A stretch of 64,000 nucleotides of DNA from Armigeres subalbatus (taxonomy: Eukaryota; Arthropoda; Insecta; Diptera; Culicidae): positions 170,264,994 to 170,328,993 of the forward strand of contig NC_085141.1 in assembly GCF_024139115.2 (NCBI RefSeq). The letters run 5' to 3'. The position numbers were made by a program, and so were the translations under genes. How positions within the stretch are numbered: the first letter of the stretch is position 1; each line of letters starts with the position of its first letter. A model generated the notes under the pieces. That model ran no database searches. It had not been told where the DNA came from and saw only the letters and a program-made list of their open reading frames with translations. This document shows, piece by piece, positions 34,801 to 46,110 of the stretch.

Positions 34801-36799
34801 TCTCCTAATACACATCTCCCAAAATCTCTTGCGCAACATGTCCCTACCCTGAATCCGGAAAACACTCTCTAGAAGAAAAAAGTGATGCTGTACCAGGCTT
34901 TGCATGATTTGCATAAATTGCAATGCAACCAACCATCCAACAGATGCGGTAGGCGAGAATAGTTTAATACGCACATCTAACGCTACTTAATTGTTTACCC
35001 AATACAAGCTTCAATATCCACTCATTTGAAAATGTAGATGCGAGATTTACACATCATATTGGTTTCTTACACTCAAAAACAATACTGTTGAACTCAATGT
35101 CAACTCCGGATAAATACATTTAGATTGCAATTGAATCAATTTCTTAAAAATGTTATATGATTTTTTACGTTGGGCTATTCTGCAACGCGGGCGCATTTTC
35201 GCCCATGCTTCTCTACATTGACGAGTTTTAAAGTTGTACCACCGTAGTGCTGCATGTAATTTAACTAAGCGGGCCTTTGCCATTTCTTTCGTTTGCGGAT
35301 GGAAAATGGCGGAAATTGTTGCAAAATTGAGTGTCGTATAGGCTCACATCATTCCTGTTTCGCTGTTGTTGTAACAGGTATGTAAGTAGATAAAGCAGCC
35401 ACCGTTAAACGCCAAAGAGATAAAATTCGAAAAATGAGGCAGTAAGTGATCGAGGTCTATATTAGCTCAATCATGTTTAAGCTGACCCAGCTTTCTACTG
35501 CATATTATGATTGACGTGATGAATGGCACGTAACCCTAAAATGAAAAATATGATAACATATAAGGAATGCGTTATATGCAAAAATCTCAACCTATTTATT
35601 TGTTATAAGCGAAGTTTTATTGATAACAAACACTAAATAAATAGTCATTCACCTTGCTCATCTCTTGGTAAAAATATACAGAATCCACCGTGACGAAGGC
35701 GAGCCACAATTTATGCATCGCATGGTGGTCACAAATACAACATTTCAAAGAACTATCTCTGAATCTGTCGAACCTAAGGCAAATGAAGAAACCAAGGACT
35801 TCAAGTGAGAACTTAGCTTTCCGTCAAGGTGCAGACTTCTTTCTGTGAACACGTTAAATGTCGTCAATGCCGGACACGTTAGCATGCCTCAATAGCGATT
35901 TCGTCAGTACGATTGACCGAAAAGTGGATAAATTGAATGCTGCGAGCCACGAAATTTCGTCACTTCACCGCACCGCCGGTAGACTGACCACACCAGTCCA
36001 GTCGGCAGGGATTGTCTCATTTCGCACGCTACACGATTTATGTGTATCATCGATTCACGGACAACGAAAGATCAAGAAGCGAACAGCATTGTGTTTGAAT
36101 TCAGAGGTTTTCTCCATATGTACCCGTCGTCGTTAACGAATATTGCTCGAATACTTTTTGATTATGGCATATGTTAAAAAATGTTACCTTCTATTACTTA
36201 CATTTTAATTAGAAACTAGATTATTTCGACATTTCAAGTAGCAGCTAAGATAGGTACCCAAAAGAAAAGTCTTTTGCTGTGAAAGCTGTGGGAAATTTTA
36301 ATATTGCTTTGTAGTTCTTGCAAGTAAGATCATGAATAAATAGACACGACATTTGGTAAATACGACGGATTGAAAAAGTATACCAGATTCGGTAAAACAA
36401 AACGTTGGAATGGCGAAAAAGAAACTAGTAAGAGCTTGTCCGGTATATGGAAGAAAATATACGCGAGTATCCAGTGTTGCCAGGGAATAAACGAATTTAT
36501 TTGATTATAATTGAAGCAATGTTTTACATTGGGGTCCATTATATATTCTAACCCAAGGTTCGTCGTTTGAAATCATTTATTTTTTATCTGGTTGGTAAAT
36601 GCTGGATAATGCGTAGGTACTGAAGGAATAAAATAGAATCCATCTCGCGGTTCTTAGCCTCTTGCTCTTCAATTCCTATTTCTACCTCCTCAACAGATTG
36701 TGGGAGAAAATCTTTGAAAGTGTGATAACAAGATTTTGGTGGCAGCCTGGTGAAAGAATCATTTCGATGATTCGTTGAATGGTAAAACGAGATTGTATG
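31881..36799. other. Unassigned DNA with minor repeat scraps
   Basis: No gene that I can name in about 4.9 kb. At 32056-32100, GGGGGGCGACGGCCCCCC followed by CTGGCTACGCCCTTG resembles a hAT-type terminus (CAAGGGCGTAGCCAG reversed). At 33165-33250 the motif TTTCGACCTTTTGTCC recurs at about 16-24 bp. A minus-strand ATG frame at 35283-35047 (78 residues, basic, starting MAKARLVKLHAALRWYNF) is unrecognised and may be a scrap of a TE protein. Confidence 0.4.
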
Positions 36800-37170
36800 A
36801 GGAAAGGAGATGGACGATGGCCAAGCTGTGGAACCACCAACACTTGATGAAGTTCAGTATGAGTTTAAAACAGTAAAGCTGCTGGAAATGTTAAAAGCCC
36901 GTTCGAGGTTCGAGGCACACATTATCCGTTTGAACTCTATGTAAACAAATCTGATGCGTATTTTGTTTAACAGGCCAAGACGGATTGGGGGTCCTTCGTC
37001 GGCGAATTACAGGTGAGTTTTCGAGAGGGCCGATCTACACGGATCAAATGTCTACCTGCGGATGATCCTCAATTCCGGGAGTACATTTTGCAGACTCACA
37101 ATTTGTTAATTGATTTCAAAGCAGCGTACGTTTCAGCGTATAGTTCATTTCTTAAAAATTGATTTAGTTT
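36800..37170 (+). pseudogene. RTE-like reverse transcriptase scrap
   Basis: DDGQAVEPPTLDEVQYEFK at about 36812-36868 has the wording of the RTE linker before RT. The later stretch (GRSTRIKCLPADDPQFREY region, then NLLIDFKAAY near 37110) resembles the fingers and first Asp box. Frames change and most of the RT is missing. Confidence 0.55.
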
Positions 37171-37529
37171 AACGGATTCTAATCAGCTGTGTGGCTAATT
37201 GGTAACTCATGCAGCCTTTGATTCTGATCGCCTTCCTGTGACGTTTGATATCTTACAAAAACCCATAACAATCTAATCAGCTCTACTTTTAATTATCATA
37301 GAGTTGATTGGGATTTACATAAAACGTATATCGATAGGAATTTTGATGTTGACCCATTCCTCTCGATACCAAAAGTGATATTGATAATGCTCTCGTATCT
37401 TTGATAAATTTAATTGTCGAAGCCAGAGGCATTGCAATTCCTAAATGTGAAATTAAATTCAACTCCATTGTCTAAAACTCGATTATGCATATGTACAACA
37501 TGTGATAGATTTAGTTCGGAAAAGGTATT

Positions 37530-37595
37530 GGAGGGTAACCGCCGCTTCGGTGGGCTTTGATCCCACGACCCCAATACGCTAGACAGGTGCTTTCC
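37530..37595 (-). repeat. tRNA-like fragment, probably SINE-derived
   Basis: On the minus strand, AAGCACCTGTCTAGCGTATT is followed by GTGGGATCAAAGCCCACC. The second block forms a T-arm-like stem-loop with a B-box-like GGATCAAAGCC. The A-box and acceptor stem are not convincing, so I do not call a functional tRNA gene. Confidence 0.4.
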
Positions 37596-37599
37596 CTAC

Positions 37600-39004
37600 T
37601 TATTGGGCGTATTGGGGGCGTATTGAAATCACATTGAAGATATTTAAGCCAAATATAACAAATATATTAAGTGTCTTTATCCAATTATAAAAAGAAAACC
37701 AAAACTTTGTCTTAAGAACAAATTTTTGATTTACAAATTTTTGGACCAGCCATGTTGCATGTTGTGCCTATATGGACTAGTTGCTGCAATACCATAAAAA
37801 AAGCACTTCAGAGGATTCAAAACTAAAATTTTGAAAATGATTCTGAAGTTGGCTCCGTGGTATAGTAACAATGAACTTCAGAGAATTGAAACATTGCAGC
37901 AAATGTCAAAAAAAAAAATTTAAAAAATAATTCCTTCCCATCAGGAACAATTATCCAATTATCCAAGAACCAATCATACTAAGCGGCAGAGCTAACGACC
38001 GGAGAAACATACTTGTCAATTAAGCAAATTAATCAAACATTAATAGTGTGGGTAGACTTTTCCGGAGGAATGGCGGAAGAGTTACGTTATTCCGATTCTA
38101 AAGAGATTAGTCCTCCAAAGTTATGGAGAGTATCGATAACCGCCATCTACTTGAGGAGCTATAGCAGAATTGGAGATTTGGGTATCAACAACATGCCTTC
38201 CGGCCTAGGGGCCGTTCTCCAGAACGCCTTCGAGGAGGAAAAGCACGAAGACCTTGTATCTTCAGACATCTTGAAAGCGTCCATCCGTTCATCATTGATT
38301 TATATTTCCTAATTTACAACACAACTATAATTTTTCAGAATCAATACTTGAATCTGAGAATTCTGGTCCGTGCAAGCTTTTTTTGCTTCTGCAAACTCCA
38401 GAGAACACAACTATCTTCACTGAAAGGGGCCGGATTCTACGCACAGTGGTCGGCGTCGGTCTTCCTCAGTGGCTAGAGTCCACTGGCATGAAGCTGGCTC
38501 TCCTCCAAAGCCAAAGTCAATGACTCCACCTCCGAAGATCTATTGCTGAGATGCTTTGGGCTGACAACGCTGGATACGAAACCAGATACAACGGTTTCTT
38601 GAATGAGAGTTGGAACAGGGCTCTCCACGAGAAATTTAATCGTCTCCCACAACCTGGCCACACAATATAGTGTGTTCCCTGCACATTCACAGTTATTTTC
38701 ATAGCTGCAATTTAATTGCAGGTTAACCTAGTCATATTCGACTCTGCCACTGCCATCGCGACTCGAGTGACTCCCAAAAAATGGATGAAAAGTATTCTGC
38801 CAACTCGCACAACACCTGAACACTGTGGAGTGTCGGATAACGTTACAACTGATCTGCTGGCTTAAGTCAGACATCAAGGTCAGCGTTCAAATCAGTCCTC
38901 CCGGCTGATGCCAAAATGTATAATAAAAGGTCATCAGCCAGGACTTGGGAGAACCAAAGGCCTCCAACACTACTCAGCTAAGGAAGATCAAGAGTTCCGC
39001 AAAC
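37600..39004. other. Unassigned DNA
   Basis: No recognisable gene. The plus-strand frame at 38013-38312 (99 residues) is unrecognised, and its context is intergenic. Sequence at 38400-38680 is GC-richer and could be TE-derived, but I could not match it to a family. Confidence 0.35.
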
Positions 39005-39435
39005 TCATGGTGTGCAAAAGGACGGTGTGTGGCGGCGAAGAATGAACCACCCAGCAAACACAAGATCGTATATCATAGTGAATAAGTATACAAAGTGGAG
39101 GCCATATACGCACATTTTGCATGCAGTCAAATGGAAGAATGCGCCTATATCGTCTCTACCATGTACACTTATTCACTAGCATATGCGATTTTGTGTTGAC
39201 TGGGCACGAGCTTGCCCAGCTCTACGGCGAACCCAGTATCCAGAAGGTAGCTAAAGCCGGAAGGGTGCCGGACAGCAACCCTGCAAAGATGGCATTCGCT
39301 TCCGATCCGGCAGGTACGAGACGGTGTGGATGAAGGAGGATGGAGAGATGCGGCCTCGAACCGTGTATTGTGGCATCAAATTGTTGATTCAGTGTTATCT
39401 GTTTAGATGTAGACTAAATAAATGAATGAACGAAG
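39005..39435 (+). pseudogene. RTE-clade LINE 3' end, interrupted by a MITE
   Basis: VQKDGVWRRRMNH (39010-39048), then after the MITE ELAQLYGEPSIQKVAKAGR (39208-39265) and PDSNPAKMAFASDPAGTRR. The non-coding 3' end finishes ACTAAATAAATGAATGAACG near 39432, a typical RTE short-repeat tail. It is the same family as the wreck at 21690-23480. Only the last part of the ORF is kept, as expected for 5' truncation. Confidence 0.8.
39050..39204. mobile_element. 155 bp MITE with CCCAG termini
   Basis: Left end CCCAGCAAACACAAGATCG and right end, reversed, CCCAGTCAACACAAAATCG. The inverted match extends to about 40 bp, through AGTGAATAAGT(A/G)TAC. It sits within the RTE codons for MNH/ELAQ. Removing it with a CA duplication (39048-39049 and 39205-39206) restores uninterrupted coding homology, which fixes its borders. 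Confidence 0.85.
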
Positions 39436-40720
39436 GTCCAAGAACAAACAACGGGATCAGTGACGCCCTAGCAGATGACGCTGGCACTATAGCAGCCCTC
39501 ATCTATTTCTGCAAGGATGAATAACTGTAGCTTCCGGTATAGGTTAACTGAAGGTCAACATTGGCATCTCGGGAGCATCAAGCCGGGCGTAAGTTCCACC
39601 ACCGGCGAACAGGCTTCACTAGTTCCATAAGAGTTGTAAGTTCCAGTGTCCAAGCACCACATGGCCAGCTGAAAGGAGGGGGTCTGGAAGATCTAATTCT
39701 AATAAATTATAGCCAATCGAACCACCGGGATCAAGCAAGGCAGTTGAAGGGACCGGTCTGCAGCATGACCTTATATTAAATCTCAAGAGAACAGTGAGAA
39801 TATTGTTAAACGTCCCTGTGAAGGAGCGAATGCCTTTATCTTTACTAGCTTGTCCTGTCGTCATGATGTCCAGTCCATGTCCACCCGCTTTAACTTCAAA
39901 CCAAGTTTCTAAACTGTTTTTTAATTGTTACACCCAAGAATTTTTTTTAATAATTTTGGTTTCTACTTTAGAGTAGGTTGAGAGATAAAATGTATTTGGG
40001 ATACCTTGTTTAGGCCCTATGATGTGCCACTGTGCCTGCCTGGCCTCTTTTTCTGCCGGCCCCTTATGGCTTCGGGCCCTATAACAAAATTGATGTTAAA
40101 AAAGATTGAAATAGAATATTCGATTACTTGCTTGTCATAAGAAGAATTTGTACAATTCCAATTAATTCCACTACATTCGATTAATTTGGTAGAAAATGTT
40201 CATTTGACGTGCATTTTCATAAAAAAATTACATGCGAAACTATAGACTTTATACTTCCGAAACTATAGACTTTATACTTCCGTTAAAATATTTTCGAAAC
40301 TTGATACTTCCATTACGAAAGATTTTAAAATATAGAAGTTATTTTTTTTGCTGCAATTCCGAAATCATGTCAATGTTGTTCATACCACGGATACCAAGCA
40401 ATATCTCAGATGTTCACACTAGGATTCATTCGTTCACAAAATCGTTGTTACTAAATTTTCGAATAGCCATATCTCAGTATTTTCACCAATCTCTTAGGCA
40501 TCTCTACACTACACGGTGGGCCTGGCTGTTTTAATACTTTCGTTTCATTCATGATATGCTGCGAATAATAATGCTGACAAGAAAATGCTCGGAAACTTAA
40601 CCGACATTACCAGGATGCTTTTCAATACTGGCTGTGCATGTGCTAAGACAATCTCTTAGCCGTCTCTTCTAGATTCTGGACATAACAAAATATTGTGTCC
40701 AGGAGTGCTCATTTTTTTCT
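39436..40720. other. Unassigned DNA
   Basis: No gene that I can support. A 24 bp unit containing GAAACTATAGACTTTATACT is tandemly duplicated at about 40234-40281. The 39561-39779 frame is unrecognised. Confidence 0.4.
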
Positions 40721-41310
40721 AGTGCGCATTTTTTATGATGATGATTCATAATTTCAGTAATATGATCCATAATTTTAGTCATCTTCTTCTTCTTCTTCAT
40801 TGACATTACATCCCCCACTGGGATATTGCCGCCTCGCAGTTTAGTGTTCATTAAGCACTTCCACAGTTATTAACTGCGAGGTTTCTAAGCCAAGTTACCA
40901 TTTCTGCATTCGTATATCATGAGGCTAACACGATGATAATTTTATGCCCAGGGAAGTCGAGGCAATTTGCAATCCGAAAATTGTCTAGACCGGCACCGGG
41001 AATCGAACCCAGCCACCCTCAGCAGCCTCAATTTTAGTCATATGATCCATAATTCTGGCCATTTGATCCATAATTTTGTTCAAATGATCCATAGTTTCGG
41101 TGATATGATCCATAAATTTTGATAAATAGTCCATAGATTTTATAAAATGTGTGGATCAATTAATATAGTTTCGTTAGCCTTCTTTCCAAGCATTACGGAT
41201 CACATTATCAGAATTATGGATCATATAAACAAAATTATGGATCATATGACCAAAATTATGGATCATATTACTGAAATTATAGATCATCATCAGGATAAAA
41301 ATTGCGCAAA
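40721..41310. repeat. Foldback built from inverted ATGATCCATAA tandem units
   Basis: The left arm holds tandem units of about 21 bp reading TATGATCCATAATTTTAGTCA (40750-41135, not counting the SINE). The right arm (41195-41290) holds the reverse complement, such as GACCAAAATTATGGATCATA. Outer ends also pair: GTGCGCATTTTTTATGATGA near 40722 against TCATCAGGATAAAAATTGCGC near 41288. The structure is a hairpin made of a small satellite. Confidence 0.75.
40783..41029 (-). mobile_element. Feilai-type SINE, truncated head, in the foldback
   Basis: Minus-strand SINE with a (CTT)n tail at 40783. The body is intact through the B-box region, but the first part of the tRNA-like head is missing (it stops after CCACCCTCAGCA). 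A perfect 12 bp TSD, AATTTTAGTCAT, lies at 40771-40782 and 41030-41041, in one unit of the ATGATCCATAA array. Confidence 0.9.
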
Positions 41311-41640
41311 TTTGAAATTTTAAGGATCAAAATATAGTTTTATGGATCATTTTTCAAAATTATTCTTTATGGTATCTCTCGAACTATTTTAATGATTTAT
41401 GGTAGCGTTTTATGGAACATTCAGATGTTATTAACCGTTCGTTTTTCATTTTTTTATGGATCGCTTTTGCACATTGAACGGTGCAAAGTAAGGGCTGCCC
41501 ATGTTTTCCATCATTTTGCATGTTTTTGCATTAATTTATACGCATTTTCACCATTACCGAAAAAAAAAGTTTTTGAATTTTTTTTAAGGGGGGACCCTTG
41601 GGAAAAAACAATGATTTTTCAATAATTCCAAAATGTCACT

Positions 41641-43869
41641 GTGCTGCAGTGGAACTGTCATAGTCTGAAAAATAAATTAGACGTGTTCAAGTTTTTGATT
41701 CGCAATTCCGATTGCGATATATTTGCACTCTGTGAAACATGGCTTTCTTCTGAAGATGAAATCAACTTCCACGATTTTAATATTATTCGCCAAGATCGGG
41801 ATGATCATTATGGTGGCGTTCTTTTGGGGATCAAAAAATGCTACTCCTTCTACAGAATTCCCATTCCGACTGTTCCCGGCTTAGAAATCGTCGCATGCCA
41901 AGTAAATGTGAAGAATAAAGATCTTTGCATAGCTTCAGTGTACATTCCTCCAAATGCCTCTATTAATCGTCGACATTTTTGGAGCGCAGTCTCCCTCCTA
42001 TCATCTCCGGTATTGATATTGGGTGATATGAACGCACATGGTATTGGATGGGGCGAAACGTATGACGATTATAGAGCGCCTATATTCTATGATTTGTGTG
42101 ACGATTTCAATTTGAATACCGTCGTGCGGGGCTTCTTTTGATTTCAGGGGCTACTTTGGATTTTGGATTTTCTGAAAAAATGAGGCGAAAAAAATGCCAA
42201 ATTTGAAACAGAAAGTTAGCATCCAACTATTAACAAGACACTCGAATGGTAATAATGGCGATTTGATAGTAATTTACGTTACAATTCTTGTTTCAAAATG
42301 TCCAAAGTAGCCCCCGATTTGTCAAAAGAAGCCCCGCACGACGGTATTTTGAACACTGGTGAAGTAACTCGAATAGGACCAAATGGTCAACCAAACGGTC
42401 AATGGTCAAGCCGTATTGATCTGTCTTTATGTTCAAATTCACTATCATTAGATTACACGTGGAAGGTAATTCAAGATCCCCATGGTAGTGACCATATGCC
42501 GATAGTCACCACAATTAAGAGTGGCTATCAACAATCTGAGCCAGTTAATGTTCCTTTCGATCTCACGAAGAACATTGACTGGCAAAAATTTGCATCGGCG
42601 GTAAAAATTGGTATTGACTCAACTGATACTCTTCCACCTTTGGATGAATATCGATTCCTTATTGAGTTGATTCAAAAAAGTGCACTAGAAGCTCAGAAAC
42701 GACGCGTTCCAAGTACATCTGTCATAAGAAGACCAGCCACTCCTGGATGGGATGATGAATGTACTAAGTTGTATTCTGAGAAATCTGATGCCTTCAAGGC
42801 CTTCCGTAAACACGGAAGGTCAGAGCTTTTTGAAGAGTATTTGAGGCTCGAAAGAAAACTCAAAAATCTTCTCAAGGCAAAAAAACGTAGCTACTGGCGA
42901 CGTTTTGTCGAGAGAGAAACCTCAATGACAACACTTTGGAAAACGGCTCGCAACATGCGGAACCGCATTTCCACCAATGAGAGTGAAGAATACTCCAATC
43001 GATGGATATTCAACTTCGCAAAAAAGGTCTGCCCAGATTCCGTACCAGCAGAACCGCTATTTCGAGAATCAGTCACTGATCCCGGTTCTTTGGGTGGACC
43101 ATTCACAATGCTGGAACTATCAATGTCTCTTCTTTCATCGAATAACTCTGCTCCGGAATGCGATAACATCAAATTCAATCATCTTAAAAACCTCCCAGAT
43201 ATCGCAAAAAGACGATTACTTGACCTGTTCAACTGTTTCATGGAGTACAACATTGTGCCACCTGAATGGCGACAGGTCAAAGTAATAGCTATTCAAAAGC
43301 CTGGGAAACCAGCGTCTAATCACAATTCATACCGACCGATTGCCATGCTGTCATGCATGAGAAAATTATTGGAGAAAATGATCCTTTCAAGAATCGACCA
43401 TTGGGTCGAAGAAAATGCATTGCTTTCAAATACTCAGTTTGGATTTCGAAAAGGGAAAGGAACAAACGATTGTATAGCGTTGCTTTCTTCAGATATACAA
43501 CTGGCCTTTGCGCACAAGGAGCAATTGGCTTCAGTATTCTTGGATATTAAGGGCGCTTTTGATTCAGTTTCCATAGAAGTACTGTCAGACAATCTGCACA
43601 GTAGTGGATTACCCGTTATTTTGAACAATTTCTTGTATAATTTGTTGTCAGAAAAACAAATGAACTTCACCCTCGGCACTCTGACAACTTCCAGAAATAG
43701 CTACATGGGCCTTCCCCAAGGATCATGTTTAAGTCCCTTGCTTTATAATTTCTATGTTAAAGATATTGACAATTGTTTGGAAGGACAATGCACGCTCAGA
43801 CAACTTGCAGATGATGCCGTGGTCTCTCTAAGAGGTCCATGTGCAGCTGTCTTGCAAGGACCATTGTAA
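41641..43869 (+). pseudogene. LINE endonuclease and reverse transcriptase, MITE-disrupted
   Basis: The endonuclease half starts at LQWNCHSL and shows CETWL and GDMNAH. After the MITE at 42119-42344 it resumes with the SRIDLSLCS and DPHGSDHMPI motifs. RT follows: IAIQKPGKPASNHNSYRPIA, GFRKGKGTNDC, DIKGAFDSV, the YMGLPQGSCLSPLLYNFY box and catalytic LADDAVV near 43805. The enzyme would nick the target and copy its RNA there. All of this lies in one frame, so only the MITE and the TAA at 43867-43869 (a probable Gln to stop) break it. Confidence 0.9.
42119..42344. mobile_element. 226 bp TA-flanked MITE inside the LINE endonuclease
   Basis: TIRs begin CCGTCGTGCGGGGCTTCTTT on both sides and stay paired for about 42 bp (through GGGGCTACTTTGGA, with one small indel). 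TA flanks it at 42117-42118 and 42345-42346. Removing the element plus one TA rejoins the endonuclease frame exactly, which proves the borders. No coding capacity. Tc1/mariner-type mobilisation is inferred from the TA target. Confidence 0.92.
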
Positions 43870-45500
43870 AGTACCCTAGATAATCTGACTGTTTGGGCCA
43901 GACATCTAGGGATCGAGTTTTCACCGCAAAAACTCAGTTGGTTGTGTGTACTAGGAAGCGGTACCCAGCTCAACGGAAACAAAAACTGTTGAATGAGGAC
44001 ATCAACCAATCTTTTATCTTCTAAATACCTTGGGGTCGTGTTTGATTCTAAATGTACTTGGAAACTCCATTTTGAGTATTTGATACAAAATGCCGGAAAA
44101 GGATCCATTTTCTACGTTCTATCTCCGGAACCTGGTGGGGTGCTCACCCGGAAGACCTCATCAAACTCTATAGAACGACTATTCTCTCTGTTTTAGAGTA
44201 TGGCTCTTTCTGCTTCCTCTCAGCAGCTGATTGCCACCTGATCAAATTGGAACGAATTCAGTATCGTTGTTTGCGTATTGCCCTTGGCTGCATGCATTCA
44301 ACGCATAACATGAGCCTGGAGGTGCTTGCTGGAGTCACTCCTTTAAAGCACCGTTACTGGGAGCTCTCACTTAGAATACTCGTCAAATGTGGAACAAGTA
44401 ACACACTTGTCTTAGATAACTTCGATAAAATGCTTGAACTGACTTGTCGTTCAAGATTCCTTAGAGTCTATCTCAACTACATTTCTTCAGATCTTTGTCT
44501 TCCGTGTTATAATCCACCTCGAGTTCACTTCACCAACGACAGTTCCTCAATTGAATACGATCTGTCCATGAAATACGCTATTCAAGGAATACCAGATCAT
44601 CTTCGACACATATCTATTCCTCCCTTTTTCAGAAAAATATGAACATGTCAATTGCAACACCAGATATTTCACTGATGGTTCTCGCATTAACGGATCCACT
44701 GGCTTCGGTGTTTTCAATGTAACTTCAACCACCTTCCGAAAACTTCAGGAACCGTGCTCGGTTTATGTTGCTGAGCTGGCAGCAATTAACTTCGCTTTGG
44801 GGATAATTTCCAATCAGCCCGTAGACCATTATTTCATCTTCTCGGATAGTCTTAGTTCTATCGAGGCACTCCGGTCGATGAAACCTGTTAAGCACGCATC
44901 TTACTTTCTTTCAAACATAAGAGAGCAGATGCGTGTTTTGGTCGAAAGATCATTCAAGATTACCTTTGTTTGGGTCCCTTCTCACTGCTCAATCTACGGC
45001 AATGAGAAGGCAGACTCGCTGGCAATGGTGGGCGCACAGGAAGGTGAAGTTTATGATAGACAATACTCGAGCAACGAGTTTTTCCCATTAGTCCGTCAGA
45101 GTACTCTTCAAAGTTGGCAAAGAAATTGGACACACGACGAACTTGGACGGTGGCTATTTTCCATAGTTTCCAAAGTTTCTGCACGAGCGTATTTCAGAGG
45201 TGATTAAATTAGTCGAGGCTTTATTCGCGTGATGTCGAGACTTATGTCCAATCACTATTCACTAAACGCACATCTGTACAGAATAAACCTTGTCGATAGC
45301 AACTTATGTAAGTAGGTGCGGAGCCGGTTATGATGACATCGATCACGTAGTTTGGTCCTGCTCGGAAAATGACGCCTCCAGAGAGCAATTATTGGATACC
45401 CTTGTGGCCCGAGGTAAACAACCCTTCAGGGAAGTTCGCGGTGTTTTGGGAGATCGTGATGTTGTCTACATGCAGGCCATTTATAGTTTTCTTTGAGCTT
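43870..45500 (+). pseudogene. LINE RT thumb, RNase H and C-terminal tail
   Basis: Continues the same ORF with several frame changes: SSKYLGVVFDSKCTW (44023-44067), then LERIQYRCLRIALGCMHS (44247-44300) and EVLAGVTPLKHRYW. RNase H follows with catalytic-type residues in YFTDGS (about 44667), AELAAINFAL (about 44773), SDSLSSIEAL (44842) and VPSHCSIYGNEKADSLA (about 44977-45025). The C-terminus CGAGYDDIDHVVWSC (45315-45360) is a Cys/His cluster. TAA at 45205-45207 sits where the other copy, near 20895, has an open codon. Confidence 0.85.
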
Positions 45501-46110
45501 CTGACATCAAAATCTAACATTTTGTTTTTTATTCTTTCTTTAAAGTTTTTTGTTCTGTCTCTGCCTTTTGTTCCGTAGAGCCCCATAGCTCTTGCCATCC
45601 GGAAGATGCTCCCAGTCGAACCATTCCTCGAGCACGACGACACGCCACATCGTCACTGACGCCAAATGCCCGGATGAGAAGCTGAAATTTCCTGATCCCA
45701 AATCCTAAGCCCCGTCCATCCTTAAACATTGTAAACTAACCTCGAGTCACCACGAGTACGCTGGCTTCTACCCCCTCTTACTAACCGTATAATAAAATGA
45801 TATTGATTGTATATATCACAAAGAACAATGGCTCCGTAAAGTGTTATACACGCCTGAGCCTACCAAATAAACGAAATTGGAAAATAATTCCAAAATGCAA
45901 TGTCCGATCGGGCCAATTTTCAATAACAAACAATGTGACCGCATTCCCCGTCGAATGCAACTTGTTGCTTGGTAATGCTAAGTTCCAAGAAGTGTGTCGT
46001 GGAACTGAGTCAAACACTATGGGTCTCTGGGCCTTCTTTCAAAAGTTGTTTTTTGGAGTAATCCTATAGCCTTCGGTACAATTTTGTTGTACCAGAAAGG
46101 CAAAAACATC

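Larger units (their letters stand above)
41636..45882 (+). mobile_element. I/LOA-group LINE, 5'-truncated, 4.25 kb
   Basis: Flanked by a perfect 15 bp TSD, AATAATTCCAAAATG (41621-41635 and 45883-45897). Content in order: AP-type endonuclease, reverse transcriptase, RNase H, CCHC-like C-terminus, then a 3' UTR ending CCTACCAAATAAACGAAATTGG. RNase H in a LINE marks the I/LOA/R1 side of the tree. The exact clade would need a tree. It is truncated at the first endonuclease motif and broken by a MITE, stops and frameshifts. Confidence 0.9.
41560..46110 (+). repeat. Unclassified ACGAGAAAGGC repeat, copy A, split by a LINE
   Basis: The left piece (about 41560-41635) ends CAATGATTTTTCAATAATTCC, and the right piece (45883-46110) continues AAAATGCAATGTCCGATCGG, CGAATGCAACTTGTTGC, GGGTCTCTGGGCCTTC and TTGTTGTACCAGAAAGGC. 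The copy at 48240-48945 has the same order, so the 4.2 kb between the pieces is an insertion. No coding capacity. Confidence 0.7.

Noticed and set aside
37530..37595. Functional tRNA gene on the minus strand
   Set aside because: Only the T-arm/B-box part is convincing. The acceptor stem and A-box do not fold.
40721..41310. Regularly spaced short repeats that look like a CRISPR array
   Set aside because: The units are tandem with no unique spacers, change orientation and lie in animal DNA.
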